A DNA stretch of 64,000 bases from Kappaphycus alvarezii (taxonomy: Eukaryota > Rhodophyta > Florideophyceae > Gigartinales > Solieriaceae): the NCBI GenBank assembly GCA_002205965.3, contig NADL03000744.1, positions 1-64,000 of the forward strand, in the 5' to 3' direction. This document shows positions 31,240 to 41,339 of the stretch, piece after piece. A program made the position numbers and the translations under genes. How positions within the stretch are numbered: the first letter of the stretch is position 1; each line of letters starts with the position of its first letter. The notes below the pieces were generated by a model. The model was not told where the DNA came from. It saw only the letters and a list, made by a program, of their open reading frames with translations, and did no database searches.

Positions 31240-32407
31240 CACAGATTAATCTAACTCCACCGGGCTCTTTATCAAGGATCGCTCAACATGGGAAACGCTA
31301 AACAATTTCACACTGAGAGACGGTTTATATCCTCTCCCAAACCCTGTGAAACCTCCACAAGCCCAAAGTGTTCTTCCCTCGCCAGGTAATACTGCAAAAG
31401 ACTGACAAGAAGAACTGGGACAAGTTGGCAAGAACAAACTTGTACTATGCGTAGACCGATGCGAAGGTATACCAAAACTAACCGAAAGGGAAATTAGTAC
31501 GTTCTACTGTCCTCCTTGCATCGACGCTGGATTAAAACAAGCTCCTCTTCAACCTTCTACTGAAGTGGCACCTAAACCTCTACAACTTACGCACACAGAT
31601 CTTACCGCCCCCATTAATCCTCCATCTTTCCAAGGATCGAAGTACATGCAGGTACTCCTAGAAGACCACACCCCTGTTTGCTATGTTTATTTCCTAGAGT
31701 CAAAAGGGCAGTTGTTCCAATCTATTCATTGGTACAAGGCTCGCGCAGATAGTGAATTAACGCCACATAGAGTATACCGCGTTCACCTTGCAGGGGCAGG
31801 TGAGAAAAAATCGGACAACTTCATAACCTACGCAAAGGAAAACGGTATGATACTGAAGTACAGCCCACCATTTTCATTTGCACACCAATTCAATGGAACC
31901 GCTGAGAAAATAATACAGAATCTGTTGAAGATGGCCTGTACATTTCTCTATGCGTCAAAACTACCCCTTGAACTATGGGAAGAAGCAATAACCCACGCTA
32001 ACTTCCTTCGCAATCGTCTACCCAATTACAGAATTGGCATGAAAGTTCCTTTCACAGTTTTGTTTGGAAGGAAACCGGACTTCAAGACACTACTAATGTT
32101 CGGACAACAAGAACACGCCTTCATGTACCGATCAGACAACGCGCTCGACAAGAAGTTCCTACCACGAACGATTCTAGGACATTTTGTCGGCATGCGGAGT
32201 CCAAGAACACTATATCAAATATATTTCCCTTCTCTTCGAAAGGTTATTGTATCTCGGGAAAAGGACTTCAAGGTTACAAAAGAGAAACTAACATCCATGA
32301 AAGAATTAAACGACTTCTCTTCACTCCGCTTGCAATGTAGGTCCCGCCAATGGTTTGATTACAAATACAGAGGACTCTCAACCGTTCCATTACTCGCAGT
32401 AAACTAA
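31240..32407 (+). pseudogene. Copia D1 PHD-like segment and integrase
   Basis: After a degraded pre-integrase stretch, one frame runs from about 31411 to 32407. At 31436-31524 it reads LVLCVDRCEGIPK then LTEREISTFYCPPC, which resembles the second half of a PHD finger with its middle (W-H-C) lost. It takes the place where copia integrases have an HHCC site. The core follows: LTHTDLTAP (first Asp), KYSPPFSFAHQFNGTAEKII (last Glu), ASKLPLELWEEAITHANFLR, RKPDFKTLLMFG and ILGHFVGMR. The second Asp region (GAGEKKSDNF) is degenerate. It would be inactive. Confidence 0.78.
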
Positions 32408-32549
32408 ACCAATTTCCCCCCCCTTCACTCCGAAGACTTTAAGCTGAGAATAAAAGGGAAAAGGCGACGAGGAGCACCTCGACCCCACCATTGCCTATTT
32501 TACGGTCGCCAATTCGAGCTCCAAAGACGTTGGGATGATGACAGCATTC

Positions 32550-33236
32550 CCTAGTACTTTGAAGAAGCACGACATCTGTTCGGTTGGGCAGAAACCATCG
32601 ACATGGGATACAACGCACTTATAGAAAGGAACACATGGGAACTGGTCTAAAGACAGCCGGGATGAAACTACTTCCCTTTCTATAGATATCCATCGCCAAA
32701 TGGGTAAGCACTGATCCACCTATGATGCTCCCAAAGGTCAGATTTTTAGTGCGCGAGGACCTACAACGTCCATACTTGGAATTTGATCCTGACAACTTAT
32801 ACTCAATAGTTGCTTGCCTGGAAACAATTCGCATTGCCATTGCTAAGGCAGCAGCTCAAGGCCTTATACTGGAGACCATGGACATCAGCAACGCGTACTT
32901 GTACGGGGACCTGGAAGAACATCTGATCATGGAACAGTCCCAGAACTAGTCCGGATCTCATATGTCCCAGGAAAGTTCTGCTTGCTGAAGAAATCAACCT
33001 ATGGCGCCAAACAAGCTGGAAAAATATGGGGATATTTACTATACACAGAACTAATCAGACTAGGGTTCAAGCAATCGACAACGGATCGTCGACTCTATAT
33101 GTATAATTCATACAGTGGTACTATTACTCTGGTAGTGGTTGTTGACGACATTCTCATGGCGTGCAACTCCGGCAATCTTTTAGAAGACTTCAAAGAAGAA
33201 ATGAGGAGACTTTTTCTGTCAAACTCTTCGGAGTAA
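32550..33236 (+). pseudogene. Copia D1 reverse transcriptase
   Basis: Several frames read WAETIDMGYNALIERNTWEL (RT entry), IVACLETIRIAIAKAAAQGL, ETMDISNAYLYGDLEEHLIM (first palm Asp), KKSTYGAKQAGKIWGYLLYT (substrate motif) and LVVVVDDILMACNSGNL (the catalytic DD). The usual YVDD is VVDD here. Stops and shifts near 32650, 32949 and 33236 break it. Confidence 0.8.
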
Positions 33237-33439
33237 CGAAATCATTCGTTGGTTGCGATATATCACGGGAAGGGATTGGCATAAAGGTGACGCAGTCGAG
33301 GTAAATTGACCGAATTCTAAAGTAATACGGGAAAGGTAACCGCAATCATGCAAGAACACCGTTGCCCTCAAAATGAGACTTAAGTGGTCGGGGCGAAGAG
33401 GAAAGCAGTCTCTCACAGTCACTTAACAAGAGATACTGC

Positions 33440-34180
33440 CAACTAGTCTGACATCTCATGTAACTGGCCGTTTCGTCAATGCCGTATGTCATGTTTGTGT
33501 CATCCATGTTGGCGCGGCAAACCCACGACCCATTTTTCAGACACTTGAGACTTGCGAAGAGGGTACTAATATACTTAAGAGGAACGAATTGTCTTTCTTG
33601 TTCTTTCCTTCGAAATACATCAAACCCTATGGCAGTATTTTGTGATGTCGATTGGGCTGGCTGTCGTGACTCTAGGAGATCTACGACAGGATTAGTAGTG
33701 AAGGTGAATGAGGCACCAATCTACTGGACTAACAAGAAACAGACATTTATTCCCTTATCTTCTGGTTAAGCTGAGTACATAACTCTATCTTAATGTGGAA
33801 ATACTTTGACGTAGCTGCGCAGTATCTTTTGGGAACTTTACACTGAAGAGGTTCTCACAGACGAACAAGACATGTACCCGATCTCGATATCCATGGACAG
33901 TTCGACTGATATGTCGATTGTGGAAAAGGCCAAGTCTTCGGAAAGGAACAAGAATATCGCGATAAAGTTCCAAAATATTAAGGAACTAGTGAAGACCGTT
34001 GTCGTGAATGTGTACGGGATATCAACAGAAGTGCAACCTGCGGATGTCTTAACAAAGGAGTCATCTGTGATAATTTCGAAGTACTGCGATTATTGTGCGG
34101 TCTGGTTGATTGATTTGACTGACGTCTTCCGTATTCTTGCTCTTGTTTTCTTCTGTTCTTCTTCAGATATGTTCATGTAG
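33440..34180 (+). pseudogene. Copia D1 RNase H and C-terminus
   Basis: FFRHLRLAKRVLIYLRGTNC, AVFCDVDWAGCRDSRRSTTG and NKKQTFIPLSSG are the standard copia RNase H blocks. A stop at 33768 replaces the EAEY Glu. The end segment (NKNIAIKFQNIKELVKTVVV, VQPADVLTK) corresponds to the usual C-terminal motif before the 3' LTR. Confidence 0.8.
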
Positions 34181-34260
34181 CCACTACGCTGTTAGTGCTT
34201 CGTAGTTTATACTTGCTTGAATAAACAAACTATCTCTTCTCGAATGTTTGAGAGGGACGG

Positions 34261-34392
34261 TTAATGAAGCAGTAACAGCCAGTCGTTGGCTCGGCGCACA
34301 GTGTCCACCCGTTGGTGTCAATGCTAGCAAAATAAAGTGCGGCCGGCGGTGTGCACTGTCCGACTCATCGGCGCCAAGCCGCGGTTTATACA
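34261..34392 (+). repeat. Dispersed repeat r1, copy 2
   Basis: It matches 18933-19066 (CAGCCAGTCGTTGGCTCGGC against CAGCCAGTCATTGGCTCGGC). It follows a purine-rich GAGAGGGACGG at 34250-34260 just after the D1 coding end, the position of a polypurine tract and 3' LTR start. Confidence 0.6.
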
Positions 34393-35149
34393 CTTTCGTC
34401 GCATTGATTAGTCCCGGGTCGGTCCGTTATACCTCGAAAGCGAAAATTTCCGACTGGGACATCCTTAATCGTTATTATGGATCGGATCGGAATAAATGCA
34501 TCGTAAAGATGAACGGACACGGGTGATGTCTCTTCCGATAGGGACTTAAAACGGGAGCGGGGTCATCCGGCACAGTGGCCGGCGTGGACGGTGGTTGCAC
34601 TAGCTTCGCGTAACTGAGTATCGTCCAGAGTTACGTACTGCTTAGGCGCCGTATTCACTGTACATTTCGGGCACAAAGTACGATAATTCGAAGTTTCCGC
34701 ATGTGTTGGGACCAAGAACCTTTTCTAAATACCGGCCGTGGCAGCTGCTGCATCTATAATCTACTTGTGCAAGGTGCCTTTGAAGGCAACCGTACTCATG
34801 CATCTTCGGCTGCCCGGACTTTGACCCCTTGTCGTGTACGCTGCGAAGATGGGCGAGAAGGTGAGCGACTTTTCTTGTGTTAGGCTTCTCTTGCGACAAC
34901 AGTGAGCAATACAAAGGGTGAGGTAGGGACCTTAACAAGATGGGGCCAGCCATTGCGCGCTTTTACAACCATTTCCCATTGTTTCGTTCCACGTAGTGTT
35001 GGGCCAGCAAGCAGGCGGAGGTGATTGGGGTTAACTTCTTTGCATTGGGACGTGTGCCATAGTTTTGGGGTGCACCAATGGAGGTGATCCTGGTCCGGGG
35101 CTTGCGCGAGAAAGTCAGCGGGTCCAAGATCGGTTATTTATAGAAGGAC
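34393..35149. other. No gene recognised; possible rest of D1 3' LTR
   Basis: No known motif in either strand. If r1 is the D1 LTR start, some of this is LTR, but the downstream part could not be aligned by eye with 28589-29000. Confidence 0.4.
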
Positions 35150-36534
35150 TGATAGGGGTAAATCGTCGGGAGAAGAGATACTCAGAACCAACTACCCCAA
35201 GAAGGAGGTGTTGCAAGCGACAAAAGTGCTATCGTGGTATAGTTGAACGAACAAGAAGGAGTGTATATGGAAGAGAGTTGAGAGGGCTAAAAACAAGTAT
35301 GAAAGGGGCAGGGTCTACCACTGATGCTCTGTGAGTAGCGTAGGAAAAAGTTTTCTTCGGTCCGAAGTTGACTCTCAACTTCCTACTACTCGGGACTTGA
35401 CTTGACGTTGTCTGCCAACTTGCTTCACCTCCACAAGAGGAAGCAATTTACTCATCTTATATAGACTTTTTGGGTGTCCCTAAAGTCTCAAAAAAACATA
35501 CTAAGAACCATAAAATGCATCGAATGGAATCGTGTGAACGAGAAAGACTAACAGCAGATACTATCAGGATAAATATCTAGATTCTTTCCTTAATATCTTA
35601 GTCCTCTACATCAGAGCCAAACAGTTCCCCGAAAATATCCATTCCACCCAGGCAGTCCACACAAATATCAGCGAACGGCTTAGCATTCTCCATTGCCTCC
35701 TGGGAAATATCTGGACCGCTGAGGACGTCCCCATCCGGTTCCAGAGTCGGGACCACCTAGTCCATATTGTCTGCCCCCTTCCCCACTAGTCCAGTACTTT
35801 CCATGTCTCCCCCCCCTCATCCTCCTCTTTCTCCTCTTCTCTCCCCTCTTCATCATCGTCAGAAGAGTCAGAGATCCCAATTACTCCCTCAGTCTCCCCT
35901 TCGTTCTCCATGGGGGCCCCTCCACCGTTGTACGCTAGTGGCCCCGACGGGTCCACCCAGTCCTCCTCTTCATCCCCCTCATCCCCCTCATCCTCCTCAT
36001 CCTCCTCTTCCTCTAACTCCTCTTCTCCCTCCTCCTCCTCCTCTGCCTCTTCTGCCTGCTCGAAACAGTTACGGCGGACCCACTGCCGAACGCGTTCCCG
36101 GTGCAACCTTCTACAGTAATCATCGTAGTCGGTTGGACCATTTGCCATCAGGGCCAAAGCGTTGAGTGGACGACGGCCTCGGGATGACTTGGTGATGGTG
36201 AGGGAAGGGCGGAGGTTGGTCATGTTAAGGGCTAAAAGAAGGGGTGAGCCGATGGGGTAGTTGATGGCGGGGGGTTCCCTCAACGACGTCGCTTTCGAAG
36301 TTTAAATGCTGCGACGTCTTCGAAAAGTATGTCGACCTTGGACGTGTACAGTAATGACATCTCTTAATGACACTGTCTTAAAATAAAAAATCAACTCATG
36401 AATTTGCCACACTCATCCAGATTACAAATATCTTGCAAATTTAGAAACTGTAAAAATATCTTGCAAATTCCGGTACTGTATCCAAATTTGGTCCTCTTCT
36501 AGATTTGTTTTCGTGTGCAATTTTGCTCACATCA
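35150..36534 (-). repeat. Solo LTR related to A-family LTRs, with U3 ORF
   Basis: 1385 bp with A-type ends (TGATAGGGG at 35150, ACATCA at 36534). The R/U5 part and the far end (AAAATAAAAAATCAACTCAT) match the short LTRs of A1-A3. The middle has a diverged version of the acidic-protein ORF that A4 carries. No internal element is attached. The flanks AGGAC and GGGGG do not form a duplication. Confidence 0.88.
35598..36223 (-). pseudogene. U3-encoded acidic protein, diverged homologue
   Basis: The start by homology is MTNLRPSLTITKSSRGRRPL at 36223; the frame is open 20 codons further upstream (36283). The signature GPTDYDDY and the helix (RERVRQWVRRNCFEQAEEAE) match the A4 protein in pattern. 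The acidic block is Glu/Asp/Gly and not the regular 10-residue unit. A shift in the C-run at about 35811 and one stop (near 35758) separate the C-terminal part, which still reads VPTLEPDGDVLSGPDISQ and CVDCLGGMDIFGELFGSD. Protein similarity at both ends with much changed DNA argues that this ORF was once under selection. Confidence 0.72.
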
Positions 36535-37314
36535 GGGGGCGTACAGGCAGTGGAGGAGATGGTTACCACAGGTGTCCAGCTTGTGAGGGCAATTTGGTCC
36601 TGGGCATGGTGTGCCAGGAACAAACAGCTGGACCTAGCAGTGATATCGGAGCCAGTGGGAGAATTTCCGGGCCACGGTGTGCGTTCGTTATAAGGACCCT
36701 GGCGTACTGTATACTAACTCTTTGGAGCCCGGAAGCGCCATGGATGCGCGGAACGCTTGAAACCTACAGTCTCCGGAGGGAACAAACATTCTCTTGCACT
36801 GCTTCATGAGAGGAATCCGTCGGTGTCTTCAGCGGTGGTGTCTTGTGGTGGAGAAAATATTGAACGAAAGGTCTTAGACGGCAGGTGAGACAAAGGCAAT
36901 TTACGATGAGCGTCTATGGCGGCATCGTATGTTTCCAGAGACTTGATTGGCGGTGGCGGAAGTGTCTGGCCAGCTTGTACGTTGTCGAGTTTATAAGACC
37001 CGTTCCAAAGGCGACTCTAGCAATGCCCGTGGTAAGGGCGATGTTCAGTCCGACGTGGGACTTTAAGTAGATTTTCTGTGGGTTACCTTAGCACTTGGGA
37101 GATGTGGGACAACTTGTCCTTGAGGGAACAAAAGGGCGTATAGCCGCCCCGACAGTGCAGGGTCAATAAATGAGAGACTGTGAGCCTGTCGAAGAAGGGG
37201 AACACGAATCAGAACTTTCGAATCAGAACTTTCAGAGTTGACCAGCAACTGGAGCTCTCTGAAGACTTCAGAGTCAAGAGCACCCCCTGCAATGGACCGC
37301 AGAGAGCGCTGCAT
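36535..37314 (-). pseudogene. LINE type 2 fragment d (RT end to knuckle), minus strand
   Basis: The minus-strand translation gives LRYHC and CPGPNCPHKLDTCGNHLLHC, matching the knuckle region at 62100 (LRYHCQVPLL, CPRANCPHARDVHGDHLLHC). Upstream (higher coordinates) are AVQENVCSLRRL and the frame 37063-37314 (SLRSIAGGALDSEVFRELQL), likely the RT thumb/linker. All frames are broken. It ends at the solo LTR. Confidence 0.6.
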
Positions 37315-37717
37315 GTGGCAGAGGGACTACCCGGTTAGCTCTTAGCTAGCAATATGGTCGGATCCTGCAGCGGACACCCGTTTTACTGATACCATAAATT
37401 TACTACTATTCTACGATCGAACTATGTTGCGCTTTAGATGGTGCAAGACTGGAGGAAGACTCGCAGGAGGTGTTCCATATTGCATACCTTCCTCAACGGC
37501 TAAAGGTGGTACACATAATGCATTTATAAAAACAAATATGCTTAGACCAGTCCTTTTTCCATTGTACCGCCGTAGTTAGAGAGAGCCAATCGTTGTGAGT
37601 ATTCTGATACCCATTCTACCAACCAGTACCAAAACCCCCCCAAATGGACCATAATGAGCTGAGCGTGTCGAACAGGCCCATTTTCAGAAAAATGGTTTAT
37701 TGTAGTACACTCTTTCT
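37315..37717. other. No gene recognised
   Basis: About 400 bases without a recognisable coding or repeat pattern. It may include the 3' end of the pogo-like transposon. I searched by eye for terminal inverted repeats with the sequence around 40260-40600 and found none that convinced me. Confidence 0.4.
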
Positions 37718-40260
37718 CTACCTTTCTATCAGTTTATCTCTCGATACGGTTGCCTCTCTGATCATTTGGAGCACCAAGAAAGCGCAAAACTGCAGAAACC
37801 GAACGCCGCGACCCTTCCTTGCCCCTCCGGATCTTCTACCTCCCCTAACTTGACGCTCTTCTTTCTCTAACCTAAAAAGCATCCTTGCCATATTAGACGC
37901 ATCCGTTCGAAGCATTTTTTCGTGCGTATGCTTCTTATCCAACGCGAGCTTCTCCCTGATCTGACTTTGCCGCCTCTCATGTCTTTGAGTATTACGTGTA
38001 TCTTGAAGCTGTTGCTGCCGTCTTTGATCTTGAATTATCCTCGCAACCTTGGTCCGCTGTTTCTGTTCCGCCCGCTTTTGAGCTTCCTCCTCCAACTTAC
38101 GTTTCCGGGCCTCCAACTTTTGTCCATGAGTGACCCAATCAGCTGCCGCGCCAGGCTCATAGAGCGCATGCGTTTGGTTGTTGCTAATCACTGTGGCAGT
38201 AGAATGTGAATGCTCTATGAGCATGTTTTCATTTAGAATAGATGTGAGCGTCTCTAGTTGATGCAGAAACGATGATATCTCCTTGGCCTTTGCAGGCTGA
38301 CCACCATTTCTGCTTACAATTCACATTATTTTCTTGATTGTCTCCCGGGCTGTCTGTCTTTTTCGAACAGGGGCAACAAGAGATGCCAGAACTGCATCTG
38401 AAAGCTTTTGCTTAAGCAATAGAAAGGATTGTGAAATTTAGTCTTTAGAGTTCCGAAATCTGGCAGTAATATCAAGGTTGAAAGTATATGAGCTAGTCAC
38501 TTCAAAAGAACGAATGACGTCAATTGTGCAAATGTTAGACCATGCGTATACTGCGCATGCAAGGTTGAAGTTAATTGGCGTATTGTCCACTCTACCCTGT
38601 CTGCAAAACTAATCCCTCAATTGGCGTATATGGTTATAAAGTTGTTTGTTGATATGTTGGTCGCTTGGTTATACAAATGTGAGTGTTCGTTGCATTCACA
38701 ATGACCTCAATATTGTTCCCAATGCACTTCTCTACCCACGCAATATACTTTCGAGAGGAACGGCCGTCAAGAACAGGAAGCTTGGATTCAGAACGACTCA
38801 TGATTCTGATCATGGGCATGTTAATATGCTGAATAAATGCAGGCATTATGGCGTCCTCCATGGAACCATTGTGTCACTCTTTGATAACAGCTTCTAAGAG
38901 AAACCAGTTTGAGTGTGTAAAAAGCTCTATAATTTCATGAGTTCCTTCATGAAACACTCCGCTTGTAGGAGCCCACCAGTCGGAGTTAATTCTTTTCCCG
39001 GCAATGGCGAAAAAAGGAGGGGCAAGAACGCCACTAGCAGCAGCAGCAACGACTGTCGTGATGTGCTTGCCAGCCCCAAATATGGACTAAACCCCTCTCT
39101 TCCCCCTTTTTTCGAGGATGCGCAGGCAAAAGCACGTTCAAATTTTCCCTCCGTAACGTCAATTCCTGTTTCACCCATATTCCACAATGGCTTGGGACTG
39201 AGAATTATCCCTTTGTTTGCATTACTCACTCTTTCCATGTTTCTGAACAGCGTTTCGACGTGGTCATACGTGTGAGTAGCTAGTTAAGCGTGTTCGTTAT
39301 TGTCTGTGGGGTGTTAAGCGCACACGAGCAGATCAAGGTAGAACTGTGGTTGAAACTTTGGTTGAGGCTGGCTGGGTTAAGCCGGCCGCTCCAAACCAGG
39401 GTTTATATAGAACTGAAGATAGCTACAAACTAAAGGAAAATGCAGTCTAACATTAGCGAACTCAAAGGTGTTCCCGTAAAACAGCCCTGACTGCATCGTA
39501 AGTAGCGCTTTCAGAATTGTAGTCGGCACGAGTGACATACTCTGACAATATGTAAGAAGTACATTGGTCCAGGTGGCATGGATAGCAAGGCTACTTTTGA
39601 TTGGTAAAGCAATGATAAAATACCCCAGTGTGCAACTCGCCAGTAACTATTCAAGTGTACCAATGGGGTCAAACGCTGTCTTCAGAACTGCAGGGAAGGA
39701 GTAATGACAGCAAAGTGCCTAGTAGCCCTGGTTGCAAGGTTACCAGTGGTTTGAATCTACAGTACAGTAGATGCAGTGAATTCGTGTAATGCTGTAAGGT
39801 CAGTGAAGTGAAATACAACATCGTCTATTTTGTACGTAATGTCTCTGTGCCTCGCACAGTAGCCACGCACAGCACCCGCACTTGAAATTCCAGACTTATA
39901 CGCAGCTCTGCCATCCGATGCTATTTTTGATAAAACAGAACGAAACTGGTCAATTTCCACTGCAAACCCTTTAGATGCATCGTCTTTTATCCTTTCGTTT
40001 ATTATCTTGCTTTTTTCTGAACTGATGACAGGCTTGCGACCTCTCAGGCAGTTCTCAATGGTCAGTTTTGACAGTTGCTCTCGGTCTTCTCGTTCTAAGG
40101 CATGCTTTAATCGCTGGAGAGTGAATTCTGAAACTCCTGTGATTGCTGTGATGTGTCAAATGGAGTGGGAGCTGAGTTCTAGAAACTCATCATCATCATG
40201 ACGTGACAAACCCTGTGCTTCTTTTCTTTCTGTCCTTTTTTGAGCAATGCGGTTTGTTAC
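37718..40260 (-). pseudogene. pogo/Fot1-like DDE transposase, interrupted
   Basis: In sense order: an N-terminal helix-turn-helix (HITAITGVSEFTLQRLKHAL, after an in-frame stop, 40100-40200); a second DNA-binding segment (EIDQFRSVLSKIASDGRAAY, GYCARHRDITYK; 39757-39960); then, after an LTR-like insert, the catalytic start LWNMGETGIDVTEGKF (NMDETG in the family, with Asp changed to Gly) and LPVLDGRSSRKYIAWVEKC (LLDGHSSH in the family) at 38634-39238. The tail at 37718-38224 is basic and coiled coil (LEARKRKLEEEAQKRAEQKQ), like Fot1/Tigger C-termini. It would cut and paste a TA-flanked transposon but is dead. Confidence 0.68.
39305..39750 (-). repeat. LTR-like insertion E2 inside the transposase
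   Basis: Read on the minus strand it contains TTCTATATAAACCCTGGTTT and ends GTGTGCGCTTAACACCCCAC, matching E1 (30864-30957) and E3 (62700-62802). It lies between the DNA-binding and catalytic parts of the transposase. The right boundary is approximate and no target duplication was found. Confidence 0.5.
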
Positions 40261-40813
40261 CGCATAAAAACGGGCATGTTGAACTATGTTGACACGAAAT
40301 AAGTGCCATGGACTATTTGTATATGATTTAGGAACCTTCTATAGACTTATATATTCCCGTTGATGGCGGTAGACTAAGTGAGAGGTAGGACCCGGAAGAA
40401 GTTTCGATGATTTGTTTTTGGCGCGAAAGTGTACCAAAATTGCCCCGTGTACCAAATTAAGCGGTCGAGGAAGGTACTCCTAAGCATGATGGCAGTCGTT
40501 GGAACGCTAAATGTTTGTTTTCCAAGTCTGCCATTGAGCCAGAAATGACTGATAGGATTTGAAGTAGGCTATGATGGATTCCCTAGTAAAGTCCACAAAT
40601 CCCACTAGGGCGTTCAATACAAGGGTACAATGCCTTTACGTAGAGGATAAATTCGGTCCAAATTCATATTTTCGTGTTATTTTTGTTTAAGACTAATCTT
40701 TCATTGTGCTAGGGACTGTACAGTTGTGAAGGGACTGTACAGTTGTGGCCCACTCAGGGGGGAAAAGGTCCGGCTCAAGGGACCATGAATTATTTTACTG
40801 TACTGCGTACAGC
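40261..40813. other. No gene recognised
   Basis: Non-coding. It has two tandem copies of GGGACTGTACAGTTGTG near 40713-40750 and possible pogo-element end sequence. Nothing else is supported. Confidence 0.4.
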
Positions 40814-41064
40814 TTGAAGGAATTTGAGAAGATGGCAAGTTTTTATTATCTAGAGTCCCGCAGATGGGGACTCGAGTGTCCTTTATATACCGTAGCAATC
40901 CTAGAGAATTGTACTAGGATACTTTAGTCCACCAGAGGGAGATGCTGCTGACTCTTGATGATTGCTTGTAGGCCCAAATACAGTATCCTGATTATTAAGT
41001 GTAGCCCAAGATGATGATGTGACCCAGGACATGATTTGTTCTTTCGTATATTACAGTAATGATT
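40814..41064 (-). repeat. Dispersed repeat r2, copy 1 (LTR-like)
   Basis: It matches 51878-52134 (GAAGGAATTTGAGAAGATG, CCCGCAGATGGGGACTCGAG, GTGACCCAGGACATGATTTG). On the minus strand TATATAAAGGACACTCGAGT looks like a promoter. It lies just beyond the 3' end of the minus-strand copia D2, so it may be that element's 3' LTR. Confidence 0.55.
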
Positions 41065-41339
41065 TCAATGTGACACAGCTCCTCGGAAGGACAAGTCACC
41101 CATTCCGACTGGGTCTTCCAGCTGCCTCTGCTCCTTTTTTGTTCAACTGCTTCTGATTTTCTTTTGGATTTGAATTTTGTATCTGCTGCTGCTTCATTTT
41201 TTTCTGCTGCTGCATCATTTCTTTCCTGCTGCTGCCATTTTCAATCTGCTACTGCAATTTCATTTTTTCGTGAATTGTTTCAGCTACTGCAGCTTATAAG
41301 AAAAAAAGAAGGATTAAACTAGACCAAGAAATAATTTCC
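41065..41339. other. No gene; trinucleotide-like CTGCTG tract
   Basis: Contains repeated CTGCTG/TTTCTGCTGC words around 41170-41250. No gene is seen. Confidence 0.4.

Noticed and set aside
37718..38224. Host coiled-coil protein
   Set aside because: It lies directly downstream, in the same direction, of DDE transposase blocks, and basic coiled-coil tails are usual in that family.
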